Assembly: GCA_963556145.1 (NCBI GenBank)
Contig: OY744470.1
Location: 4,092,001 to 4,156,000 of the forward strand
Source: Hygrocybe punicea
Lineage: Eukaryota; Basidiomycota; Agaricomycetes; Agaricales; Hygrophoraceae
Direction: 5' to 3'
DNA length: 64,000 bases
Shown here: piece after piece, positions 44,786-56,499 of the stretch
How positions within the stretch are numbered: position 1 is the stretch's first letter
How the letters are laid out: every line of letters starts with the position of its first letter
Made by a program: the position numbers and the translations under genes
The notes under the pieces: generated by a model
What the model saw: only the letters and a program-made list of their open reading frames with translations
Told to the model about the DNA's origin: nothing
Databases searched by the model: none

Positions 44786-47700
44786 GTGATGGAGACAATC
44801 GTTGCCATTCGCTCGACCACAATGGGCTATGCCCTTGACCTCTTGAATGATTTTGACATCCATGATCAATGGACGGAAAAGATTTCATCAGGACTAGTCC
44901 TATCACTTAATCGACGGCCAATCGCAGAAGCAGTACAATGGCTGGTACAAAATATGCCACAAAAACCACGGACGTTAGAACCAATACGTGCTATAACGCA
45001 AAGAGATTCTGAACTTCGTATGGCGTTGTTGGTTCATGGTTTTGTTTCTGTCCCTCAGGATGGACAACAATACCCCATGACAAGTCTGATTGATTGTGGT
45101 TGTACCATTTGTGCCATCGATGTCGGATACATCAAAGCACACAATATTCCAACAAAACCATATCTGAACCCATTCAATTCATATATGAGCAATGGAACAC
45201 AACCGAAGACAGGACAGATTACGGAATATTGCAAATTACAAATGCGTCTCGGTGATCATCAAGAATTACTGCGTTTCGCGGTAATGACATTAGTGAAAAT
45301 GGACATTTTCCTTGGGTATGATTGGTTGAAGAAACACAACCCAGAAATTGATTGGCGCGAAAATGAAATCAAGTTCTCGCGATGTCTTTCTGGTTGTGGC
45401 AAACCATCAACAATATGTTCGACCGAATTCAACACTGTAGTTTGGGAACGACCTCTTTGGTTTAACCAAGTGATGGAAGAGACAATGGATTCAGTACATT
45501 TTCGTTCCTTCATGACAAAGTCAACGGAACTGGCAATAAAGGCACAGGAACAGCAAAAGGAAAAAACATTTGAAGAATTGGTTCCTGAGACCTACCATGA
45601 ATATCGTGATGTTTTTGAACCATCCGGTTTCGATGAATTGCCAGCACGAAAACCATGGGATCACGCAATTACCCTGGAACCAGATGCACCAGACCATCAT
45701 GATTGCAAACTATATCCATTATCGCCAATCGAGAAACAAGATCTCGATAAATTTCTTGATGAAAATCTGAGGACGGGACGGATCCGACCATCGAAATCAC
45801 CGTATGCTTCCCCTTTTTTCTTCGTATCAAAGAAAGACGCAGCCGAACGATGACCAATACAAGATTATCGTTGGTTAAATTCATGGACAGTTGATGACAA
45901 GTATCCATTGCCATTGATCAACAACATCATCAATCAATTGGCCAAAGCGAAATACTTCACAAAACTTGACGTACAATGGGGATTTAATAACGCCCGTATC
46001 AAGGAAGGTGATGAACACAAAGCCACCTTTTTGACACCAAAAGGCTTGTTCGAACCAACAGTCATGTTCTTTGGTCTTAAGAACTCACCACCGACATTCC
46101 AACAACTAATGAACCACGTTTTCCAATATGAAATACACGAAGAGTGGTTATTGGTCTACATGGATGACATCCTGATCTTTTCGAAATCCCTTGAGGAAAA
46201 CCAGAGACGAATGAAACAAGTATTGAAGATTTTCCGTGAAAACAATCTATTCCTGAAGCCAAAAAAATGTACATTCGACAAAGAAAAGGTCGATTATCTT
46301 GGTCTTATCGTTGGGCATGGTCAAGTTCAAATGGATCCAATCAAAACCAACGCTATTACCGATTGGCCCAATCCGACAAATCAAACCGAACTACAATGTT
46401 TTATTGGTTTTTTGAACTTTTATCATCGTTTCGTTAAGAACTTTTCACAGATTGCAAGTCCATTGCACAAATTGATGGGAAAAGCAAAATGGGATTGGAC
46501 AGAAGAACAGCAAAATGCATTCGACCGTCTGAAAACTATCATAACGACTGATCCAATTCTCGTTTTACCTGTCCCTGATAAAAAATTCACCATCGAATGT
46601 GACGCATCAGATTATGCAATCGGTGCTATTTTATCCCAAGAACAACCCGATGGTCTTTTCCGCCCTGTAGCGTACATGTTGACAATGATGACACCAGCCG
46701 AATGGAATTATCAAGTCTTCGACAAGGAATTGCTCGCAATCATACGGAGTTTTGAAGAATGGTGGCAATTCCTCCTTGGTGCAAAAGAACAGATCGATGT
46801 TTTTACTGATCATCGGAATTTGGAATATTATCGAAAACCACAAGATCTTACCCGACGACAGGCTCGTTGGATCGCATTTCTACAGGATTACAATTTCCGT
46901 TTATTGTATCGCAAAGGTTCACAAAACAAGAAAGCTGATCTCCTTTCGTGACGTGTAGATCACAACCCCAGAGAAATGGACAATAAAGGTATGATTGGTC
47001 TCCCTGACTCACTTTTTATTCCGCCAGAACAATCAATTCGACAAATACTTCATATGTCTTCCACGAACGATAATATTATTTCCTTACACCATGATAATCC
47101 CATCGCAGGCCATCCTGGCCAAGACAAGACAATCGAATTGATTTCACGAACGACGACATGGCCAACCATCCGGGAAGATGTTGAACGGTATATCAATGGT
47201 TGCACCGAATGTCAACAGAATAAACCACGATGTGGGAAACAACTTGGACAACTTTTCCCTCACGATGTACCACCATACAATTGGCACACAATTTCTGTCA
47301 ACATGATTGGTCCCTTACCGGAATCACATGGCTTTGACGCCATTTTGGTTGTGGTTGATAAACGATCAAAACATCCTATTTTCATCGTCACGAATACGAC
47401 ATTGACATCGGAAGGTTGGGCACAATTGTTCCGTGATCACGTCTTCAAACATTTTGGCATGCTGCATTTCGTCATCTCAGATCGTGGTTCTGTTTTTGTT
47501 TCACGATTTATCACCGAATTGTATTCGTTGATCGGCATCAAAGGACGACCCACAATGGCATATCATCCACGTGCCGATGGGCAAACAGAACGAATGAACC
47601 AAGAACTCGAAATCTTTCTTCGTTTTTTCACCAATTATCGGCAAGATGACTGGCACGAATGGCTCGCCCTTGCAGAATTTGCATTAGCCAATCGCGAATC

Positions 47701-48050
47701 ATCTGCGATCAAGACTTCTCCCTTCTTTGCAACACAAGGACAACATCCATGGACGGGTCTCGATCTTGACACACATACGCCTATCGCAAATGAAGCTGTT
47801 CATGACTTCATCACGCGAATGAAGGCTATACAACAAAAAATCGGTGAAATCGCGGATGTCACGAAACAGACAATGAAGGATAAGTATGATAGTCATGTCA
47901 AAAAAATTGTCTTTTCCCCTGGTGATAAAGTTTGGCTAAATGGAAAGAATTTAACCACAGATCATCCCAACAAAAAACTTGACAATCAAAATTTGGTCCT
48001 TTTACCGTTCTCGACAAAATCGGTTCATCGTCATACAAACTGAAATTACC
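44786..48050 (+). pseudogene. Pol: protease, RT, RNase H, integrase with several stops
   Basis: The order is normal. Protease: SLIDCGCTICAIDVG at about 45085. RT: PYASPFFFVSKKDAAER, a TGA at 45851, then KYPLPLINNII and YMDDILIFS at 46155. RNase H: IECDASDYAIGAIL and DVFTDHRNLEYY. A TGA at 46949. Integrase: HHCC site, SVNMIGPLPES at 47300, ISDRGSVFVS and GQTERMNQELE. The first integrase Asp is replaced by Asn (GAC to AAC), and a frame change near 48000 separates the chromodomain. Each change alone would disable the copy. Confidence 0.88.
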
Positions 48051-48179
48051 AAAAGCCTGGAAGATCTTCCCCGTATTCAACGTTGCTCTCCTTACTCCAT
48101 TCCAACCTCCTTCTTCCCCCATCCAACAAAAATACCATCTTTGACCCCCTCCCAAGATTATCGACAATGACGATCATTA

Positions 48180-48696
48180 CGAAATAGAACACATCCTTGA
48201 TTCCCGCATACGCCGTAACAAATTATATTATTTAGTACATTGGCTCGACTATCCTCACAATGAAGATTCTTGGATCCCCGCATCCGAAACCACATACTGC
48301 CAAGATCTCGTCGATGATTTTCATAAATTACATCCCTGTGCTCCTTCTTCGCTATCTCTTCGTTCCCTTTTCACTCTTCCCCCTTCTGTTATCCCTCCTT
48401 TTTCTTCCTCTTCTATTCTACTTGCTATTTACCCACACAATGCCACCCTCATCCTTGCCGGTTCAAAAAACCACGAATTCCGTAAATACCTCTTTCCTCC
48501 CGGTATCACGCATGCGTATCTCTACGAAACCGCTCCCGTCGATGCCATCACATCCATCATCTAAATCTCTTCCCCTGTCGTCGCCCCCACCCAGATTGCC
48601 AATACCGCCGGATTTGGCAATCTCGATTTCAACTCACGCAAGAAACTCTGTCCTTATGCTTTTCAATCATCCATTGTTATCGCCTTCCTTCACTGA
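48180..48696 (+). pseudogene. Chromodomain fused to an ASCH-like domain (pol C terminus)
   Basis: One frame from 48181 reads a chromodomain (EIEHILDSRIRRNK, YLVHWLDYPHNEDSW, ending HKLHP) and a Ser/Pro linker. It then reads ILLAIYPHNATLILAGSKNH, EFRKYLFPPGI and YLYETAPVDAI. A TAA follows at 48562, then GFGNLDFNSRK before a TGA at 48694. GSKNHEFR fits the ASCH signature GxKxxExR, and the GNLDFN strand is where fungal PUA-like proteins carry a similar motif. ASCH/PUA-like folds bind RNA or modified bases. The fusion looks ancestral; the stop is a later lesion. The domain call rests on motif reading only. Confidence 0.6.
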
Positions 48697-49426
48697 TCCC
48701 CTCCGCCGCCCTTTCACATGAGTATGACATTTCAACCCCGCATTGTTTTTCTCTTCTTCCTTCTTCTTTTACCCATGATCATCCCGTTAATCCCGATCAC
48801 CTCGTGTATTAATTGCCTACCCTAATCTTTCTTCTTCGTATATATGGACTGTTTTCTTTTCTTTTCTTCCCTTTGTTCCTTGCCTTCACTCCCCCATGTC
48901 TGCCTCCGCTGTCTATCTTCCTTCTTCCCCTTATCATCATCTCCTTCCCCCCGCTTTCATGTCCCTCATTCAAAACGTCGCCTTTGTCACCGTGATGTCC
49001 GCTTCACCGTCGACTTGATGTCCCCTTCTTCCTTTGGCTCCGTCCACCCCACGTCGTCTATCGCTCATCTTGGTGTCGATCTTTTCTTCGCCCCCCGTTG
49101 TAGTGGTTGTGCCTGACAGATCATGTGACCAGTCCCTTAGTCAGTAGCCTTTCCGGATGTAGTAGTCAGTTCATCTTTCTACCCGATCCACACCTTTCCC
49201 ATCGAGTCCTGCGTGAGCCCCAGAGAGGTCCCTCGGGACCTCTCCACCGTACCTTCTACTCTACGAGTCCCATTGGGCCTCCCCCTCCTGCTGTTCCCCC
49301 AACTGTTCCCATTTGGTTCTCTGATGAACCTGTCGATCCTTACCGCGAGTTCATCGATTGTGCTGCTATGTATGATTCCGTGTTCCCTCTGGATAATCGG
49401 GACAATTCCTCTTGTTCCGGGGGTAT
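48697..49426 (+). other. 3' region of the older chromovirus, with a frame running into the LTR
   Basis: The stretch is pyrimidine-rich and mostly non-coding. A 143-residue frame (49107-49538), Pro-rich and ending inside the 3' LTR, has some coding character (VPIWFSDEPVDPYREFIDCA). It may be a leftover downstream ORF. No strong polypurine tract is seen, only GGGGGTAT beside the LTR. Confidence 0.4.
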
Positions 49427-49991
49427 TGTTACTTTTTACCCCGATTTAACCCCCGCTTCCGACCCCGTCTCTGACTCCGCATCCCAAGACAATGTCATAA
49501 CCTGGGTCCAAAACATCATCAACGACAATCGACAATGATATCCTAATCCATATGATTACCCTCATCGCCCGATCACCGCCGATACATCGTACACGCTCAT
49601 ACAAGCACTTAATAATACCGCACAACATAATCACTGGATCAGTTGTCTGCTGACACCAGACCCACAAAGCAGCCGTTGGCTACCACGTTGGCACCCAAAA
49701 ACGCGCAGACCACGAAGACAAGCAAGACGCCGTTCATCTCGGAGCTCGTCCTTCCTGCATCCACGCATGACGAAGAAGCCGACCCTAAAGTCGTTCACTT
49801 ATATATAATCATGGACATTCGTAGTCAGTAATCCTTAAGTTTAGTCTAGCTACTCTTCCCCCGACCGCTACCAGACATCCAGACTTCCTTCCCCCTTCCG
49901 CCTTACCATTGTTTGTATTCGCTTTCCTTTATTACATCCTCATTTGGTTTGTTGTTGCCGGAGTCCGCCATAAGAACAGCGATCCGTAACA
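49427..49991 (+). repeat. 3' LTR
   Basis: 565 bases, about 98.6% identical by eye to 41922-42486. Followed by TSD TTGAG. Confidence 0.93.
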
Positions 49992-50213
49992 TTGAGCAAC
50001 TTGTCTTGTTATAATATTGCAAAGATAATTTGTTTAAATGTCTGTTCTGTATGTGTGTCTGCTATTTATTGACTTTTTCAAAGGTCACACCCCAACAATA
50101 ATATGAGAAATGCTATCATTAGCAGGATCTACACTGAGTCAGATAAAGATATTGGTATCATGTGTTAAGTTCTTTACTACAGGTATTACAGCAGCTTCAA
50201 GATCACTGCTATC

Positions 50214-50560
50214 ATGTTTCACTTCAATTCTATCTGCAACCCCGACCCTGATACTGACCCTAATATTATCGGATCTCTAGTATTATCAATAATAATCACA
50301 ATTGACATACTGCACTAATCACCACTAATGAACTATGCACATCATACACCCTCGTACAAGCCCTCAATAACACTGCACAATACAATCACCCTATTTATTG
50401 TTTGTTATCACCAGACCCATAATACAGTCGATGACCACCATGTTGACACCCCAGAACATGTAAATCATGAACTGAGCAAAGATACCACTTATCTTGAAGC
50501 TCAGTCTATTTGTCACCACATATCATGACATATCCTAGCTCTTCATGACTAAGTCATTAA
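50214..50560 (+). repeat. AT-shifted relic of the same LTR family
   Basis: From TGTTTCACTTCAATTC onward the sequence follows the 565-base LTR with heavy decay. ACATCATACACCCTCGTACA and TTATCACCAGACCCATAATA align to its ACATCGTACACGCTCATACA and CTGACACCAGACCCACAAAG. Most changes are C to T or G to A. The right end is unclear. Confidence 0.6.
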
Positions 50561-52071
50561 AGAGCTCTTATTCAGTTCTCAATCGCTAAGCCATAGAGAA
50601 CTTATCTAGTACCCATCTATTTTTTTATTATTGTTATGTCATACCTGGTGCTTTCATCTCAGTCATCATCTTCAGTAAAGAGGAAGAACTTGTCGGCGTA
50701 TACTTGGATTGTAGTAGGCCATCTGTTACTCAGATGATACAATAAAATGTAATATAGAAAACTTGAATTGTCTAAAGATCTAAATAATTGTAATTTTATA
50801 TAAATATCACTCTTAAATAATAATATTTTCTGTAATAGTTTTATAAGTGATATATGTATATTATTTGATTGCAAACATCCTCATCTATTTCCTGTATGTT
50901 CCATTAGTTTGATAGTAGTTTGAATAATGTTTGTTACATGTTGATTATAGTGCTTTTGAAAACATATGAAATTATAGTTGTATATATTACTTAGGCAGTA
51001 TTATATAAGATATACTAAGTGGCAAGTTAGCTTATAAGGATTTTGAAAGTCTGATGTGGTAATTGAAAGACATCTTACAGAGAAGTATCAAGATATTTCA
51101 GCGAAGTAACTATGAGATTAACGCATCAAGACAAATAAAAACAAAAGATTAGTAATACTCAAAAAATGAAGGTCATTTCTTCGGAATACATAAAATATTA
51201 AATGATAATATTCTAATGATAATATTTTAACATAAAGAAACATTCTAGAAGGTATACTAGTAAATAAAATTAGAGACAGTTGTTTGTTAAATAAAGGTTT
51301 AACAATAGTCACTATTAAAATTAAAATACTAATATAAAATTATTTCTCATCTTATTAATTGTTATTTGATTTTTAAAGAACAGATGTTTATATAATATAA
51401 TGACTTGAATTTTATTTTTCTTCCATAAATTTAATTAAGCATGAGAAAATATGAAAACTTATAACTTTATTCAAGTACTTGTTTTTAAGGTGAGTATCAT
51501 AAACCAGCTTAACTAAGTACTCCTAAATGATAGCAATAACTATATCTAATAATCAGAATTAATCTAATTCTAAATTTGATTCAAATATAATATAAGAATC
51601 AAAATTAATAGATGTTTCACTTTTTGTAACAAAATCTGAGTCTGGATTAAATAAAAATCACATATTCATTTACTAAGATGAGAAACAGATAGCCTAACTT
51701 TTAAATTCATTTTTATATAATAGCTATATTATTTTTAGATTTAGATCTGAAAATATTGAATGATCTTTTTTTTTACTTCAAATCTCTCCTATACTTTCTG
51801 AGAAAAAACTAAACCTAAAAAATTTAAGTTATCAAAGTATAGTGATTATTATGTGCAATTTAGAAAAATTTTCTTTGTAGTTCCAGAACTAAATAGTCTT
51901 ATGTATACTACATAGAATCAGAAATATATAGAATGATACAGATTATTTAAGAATGATAAATTCTTTATATAATATTGTTAAAATATATAGATTTATCTAT
52001 TTAGCTTCTGATGAAGCCACTTAGTTATCTAACATATCTCTTTTTATATAGTCATAGCTGATTGGTCTGAT
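50561..52071. other. Very AT-rich island
   Basis: About 75-80% AT. Only chance frames; no gene or named repeat recognised. Fits mutated, silenced repeat DNA. Confidence 0.5.
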
Positions 52072-52073
52072 TA

Positions 52074-52876
52074 CAGCCATTTGCATAAATGATGGCACTT
52101 TTTGAAATTTTTTGAATGAATAGAATAATATGGACTTAGACAAATTTTCTGTGCTCAATCCTGTATCTCATAAAATACTACACAGATTGACATAGTTACA
52201 GAGGAAAAGTTGTACTATTTTCTAAGAGCTATCAGCTCCAGTAATTACAATTGGACTATATTTAGTATATGATGAGTGGTGGATGAAATAAACAGGTAAT
52301 GTAGTATTTTTGACACTCAATATGATATTGTCAAATTGTGGCATCAAATGAGCTCCTATGAACAAGATTGTAGGGAGAAAATTGTTCAGTTTTTCAAGGG
52401 CTAGAAGCTCATATACTGTATTTTTCTTCATTTTTGTCCTTTTAGCCAATTTTACATCTTTATCTTGTTTATTCATATTGGGCTTGAAATCGTATAAGAC
52501 TCATAATTATTGGCTGAAAGGACAAAAATGAAGAAAAATACGGTATATGAGCTTCTAGCCCTTGAAAAACTGAACAATTTTCTCCCTACAATCTTGTTCA
52601 TAGGAGCTCATTTGATGCCATAATTTGACAATATCAATTTGGATGTTAAAAAACACCTGTTTACCTTCTATTTCACCCACAACTCACCATACACTAAATA
52701 TTGTCCAAATGTAATTACAGGAGTAGATAGCCCTTAAGAAATGGTACAACTTTCCCTCTATAACCATCTTAATCCATGCAGTACTTCATGAGATACACAA
52801 CAGAGCACTCAAAATTCTTCTAAGTCTACTTTTCTCAATTGATGCAATTTACTGTCATATTCAATGCAAACGGCTG
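52074..52876. mobile_element. Palindromic TA-MITE, copy 3, complete
   Basis: Ends CAGCCATTTGCATAAATG and the inverted ATGCAAACGGCTG are flanked by TA (52072-52073 and 52877-52878). Arms of about 370 bases pair around a roughly 90-base centre (near 52445-52530). The inner parts match copies 1 and 2 closely. Arms have diverged from each other more than in copy 2, so this copy is older. Confidence 0.85.
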
Positions 52877-52878
52877 TA

Positions 52879-53961
52879 AGATAAATCAATTCTTACTTGT
52901 TTATTACAATTAAGTATTCACGCATTTAAGAATGTTAAATTTTCAGAATAAGTAATTATAAGATTTGATAAAGTAGTTGATAAAACATAAATCAATATCT
53001 TATCTATACTTACAGGTTCACTATATAAAATATAAGAATTATTTTATCTCAGTAATATAATACTTATAAATTATTCTAATCTAATTTTACTATATTTTTG
53101 CCAATAGATTTCAAAGATAATCATTCATTTATTTTGATTAGGCTATTTCATTATAATTATACAAGCACATAGATATCAAATGACCAAGCGACACTCTGAG
53201 GAGCCAAATAGATATACTCTTAATAATAATAATAAACTTATAAGCAATTAAGAAATTTAAAATTATAATATTAATTTAAAATCTAAATTTATACATTACT
53301 ATGATAAATTAATACATAATATCTCGTATATAATCAAATATGTTTTAATATTTATGAAATAAATAGTTAATTATATTTTCTTAATTTTATGATATTTAAT
53401 TATATTTCAAGTTTATATGTATTACTTAAACGAAACTATTATAATCAAGAATTATATATTATACAATATATTGTATATATGTTTTAATATATTTGAAATC
53501 ATGTATTCCATGTGAGTATTAATTAATTTTATTTGTTAGATTTAACTTAAATTTTAAGTACAATAAATTAATATCGTACATATCTAATCTTTAAAGATAT
53601 ATTATTGCAAAAAAATAAATCGATATTTATACTTAATATGTTTATTATAATTATAGTCAAGTTCAATCAATATTTTATATTGAAGTGATTTTAATTATAT
53701 AATAATAGACATTTATATAAATTATCAATTAATAAATTTTTTATTTTTATTTGATAGTAACAATAACTCAATGTAAAGATAATTTGTTTTTTAAAGCATG
53801 CTATGTTGATACGATAATATAGTTAAAGCCATTATAATTGGTAAACATGTTATTATTAGTATTGAGATAATTAATAATTATAATATGTTAGTTTAGAAGT
53901 TTATAAATAAATTCACATAAAACAAGTGAAATTATCCATATTAGTTCAATTAATGTTTCAA
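52879..53961. other. Very AT-rich island
   Basis: About 80% AT with no gene-like frame. Confidence 0.5.
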
Positions 53962-53966
53962 GATTA

Positions 53967-54318
53967 TGTTACAAACGTGCAAGTAACTTCAAATAGAGCA
54001 GAGTTCATCAAAGGATTAAAAATATGAACTCTTAAAGTAAGTAAACTATTTCCTTAAGTTATACTGAGTAAGTATAAAGTAAAACGAAGAAAGAGTATCA
54101 GACTTCGAAGAAAGATAAAAGAGATAAAATGTTGCTATATATAATAACAATTAAATACATAGAAAGAGACAGATAGGTTTCAAAGTAACAAAGGTGAAGA
54201 TAAATATCAATTGTAGAAAAAATAATAACATATTTGAGAAAATAAAATAAAATAAAATAAAATAAAAAAGTTTGAAGTGACGTTGGTTGGAGTCCATCAG
54301 AGTTATACAGATATAACA
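53967..54318 (-). repeat. Solo LTR relic of the 27.8-kb element family
   Basis: TGTTACAAACGTGCAAGTAAC ... GATATAACA follows the 556-base LTR with about 200 bases missing in the middle. G to A and C to T changes dominate; for example the ATAAG repeats became ATAAA. TSD GATTA flanks it (53962-53966 and 54319-54323). Confidence 0.75.
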
Positions 54319-54323
54319 GATTA

Positions 54324-54689
54324 AGATGTTTATAAATAATTGAAAATTTTCTTTATGCTGGAGCATTATCTTTTAATATTTTCTATATATTTTGTCACTT
54401 GAAAATATTAATCCCATATTTGGATGCTTATATAAGCTTATCCAGACATGGCCACGATCACATGTGATTTTCCAGAATATCAAGTAGAATCATATCTCTT
54501 GCCTAAAGAAAAAGTCCTCTACATGCGATCAACTTTATTAATTAATTAATTATGAACCCTCACAGAGCCTGGTCTGATAAAGAATGAGTCTTTTAATAAA
54601 TTAAAAGAACTCGTAACAAGGACGACACAAAGGGTCAATATGACACCTTGTAATACCATCTGGAGGCAGTTTTAAGTTTTATGGTACAC
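54324..54689. other. AT-rich spacer
   Basis: No feature seen apart from a short ATTA repeat near 54536-54552. Confidence 0.4.
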
Positions 54690-55880
54690 TTCCCTGACAC
54701 GAGCAATACCCATTATCAGTGCTATTGCGAAACAGCTTCTGAACTCCTAGTCTACCACCAGGTTTTCATTGACTTTTTTGAAATGATCTGAGATAGAAAG
54801 GACAAGCCAGGCTTCAACCATATAGAGTCCAACGTCTACAAGGGTCTTCTTGATATACCCACCTGAACAGAGCTTGCTGTCCTTGCCCTGTACTCTCAGA
54901 CAATATCCCATCTATACATGTGCAACGTGAGAGGACCAGGTCACGAAAATCTCAATGTTCTTGATCTTGGACCCCTTCACAAGAAGGTCAACGCCCATAT
55001 CCATGCTATCATCATGAAACCTGACTTGCTAGTTTCCACTAGTACTACGTTTACAATGGGTGCAATGGATGGGCAAATTTGGCATCACCCTGAAGCATTT
55101 TACACTGTTCAAAGAGATTTGAACTGGTTGCCACATCTTTGTGGAGCACTCATTGCCTTTTGTGAAGGGGCATTAGAGACTTGTGAACAATTTACTTTTG
55201 AATTCACACAGAATGGTCTAATTGCAAATTCTACTGTTGCAGAACATAAATCTGCATTCATGAATTCTACGAATGACTGAAACGAGGGTACATTGGGGTC
55301 CTTTCGGGTTGGCATGAGGCGAGCTCCTTGGATGAGCCTACATCAGTACAATTCGCAGACCATGTACAAACGGAACACTACCTCGAAATACATCCAATAT
55401 CAATGGCAAACTAATCCAAGCACTCTCCAATTTCTGAAAAGGAAGGCTCGCGCAATTGATAGCAGCAAGCTAGAGCAACTGCTTTGCCTGCATCAGGCTA
55501 CTCACAATCTGAGCGAAGTCCGGGGGAAGTGTGACAAGACCACAAAAACAAAGCAAAAGAAGGATGCAACTATCACTAGAATTGATGCAGTTTCTCCACG
55601 GCTCAATGTCGAGGATATTTGCCAGGTGTCCGGGACTAATGCCGAGCTCGAGCTGTAGCTGGATTGGCATCGCAGACATGATCCTTTAAAGGCTGTACCA
55701 CTCAAGAAGGCAGCCAGGTTGAAGGCTGAGAAGATCGAGGCATTGGTTCAAGCTGTGAATTGTTACAATGCCCTACCAGTGGTCTCAGTTTCCAGTGCAG
55801 ACCACGACATCTTGAAGGAGATGGAGGGTGAACCTACAGACGGTGCAGATAGTGATGTTAACATGGATCCCGGCTACTGA
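54690..55880 (+). pseudogene. Decayed copy of a high-copy Agaricomycete gene, function unknown
   Basis: The main frame gives VRGPGHENLNVLDLGPLHK, LPHLCGALIAFCEGALETCE, FMNSTND, NEGTLGSFRVGMRRAP and a coiled-coil tail, with stops at about 55278 and 55656 and others upstream of 54918. I recognise the pattern (NVLDLGPLH ... EGALETWE ... STND-NEGALG) from repeated Agaricomycete proteins that are probably carried by DNA transposons. No catalytic motif is known to me. It lies upstream of the pogo-like gene on the same strand. Confidence 0.5.
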
Positions 55881-56499
55881 GCATTTTTCGGCAGGTAATC
55901 AGTCACATTCAGGTAAACAAATATTAGAACATAATAAAGATAGTATCTAAGGACCTTTCACGACTAATATAATTCCTAGAACACGCCAGCAAGTGCTGAG
56001 CGAGGTCCTCTAACCATCTTGACCATCCGAAAACAGTCTTTGGCTGGTGTACAAATAAGTACAAAGTGCACACTTTCTAACTCGGATCCGGGATTGCCTG
56101 TTCCCATAACAAGTTGCTGGAAGACGAAGAAGATTGGGACATCCCGTGACTAAACCTGGCATGGCAGGTCCCATCCAACCGCCAGCATGAACATGGTCAA
56201 GAATGGGATATTGTTTCTGCACCTCACCCTGATTCGCTTTCTTATTAAATAAAAGTATGTGGAGGTACTATGACCCATCAGGGCTTCAGCGCTCCCCTTT
56301 ATTTGGCACCCCTACTGTAACCCAGTCCCTGCTGCACAGAACCCTTAGATACTTTGTATTTGTACATTTATGACCTCTAAAATGATTTTCTAATACAATT
56401 TCTGTGAATATATTGCAATCTGGAAAGAGTTGTACTTTTCAGTATCTGTCACACTCTGCTGGCAAAGACATCGGAGTTTTAAACACGACTCTGTGTACC
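55881..56499. other. Spacer
   Basis: No gene or repeat is seen between the decayed gene and the pogo-like transposase. Confidence 0.4.

Larger units (their letters stand above)
41922..49991 (+). mobile_element. Older Ty3/gypsy chromovirus, pseudogenised, with nested MITE
   Basis: 565-base LTRs (41922-42486 and 49427-49991) are flanked by TSD TTGAG (41917-41921 and 49992-49996). About eight differences separate the LTRs (about 1.4%), so the insertion is older than the 27.8-kb element. The plus strand carries Gag, protease, RT/RNase H, integrase, chromodomain and an ASCH-like domain, broken by several stops. A palindromic TA-MITE lies in the Gag zinc knuckle. Confidence 0.92.
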
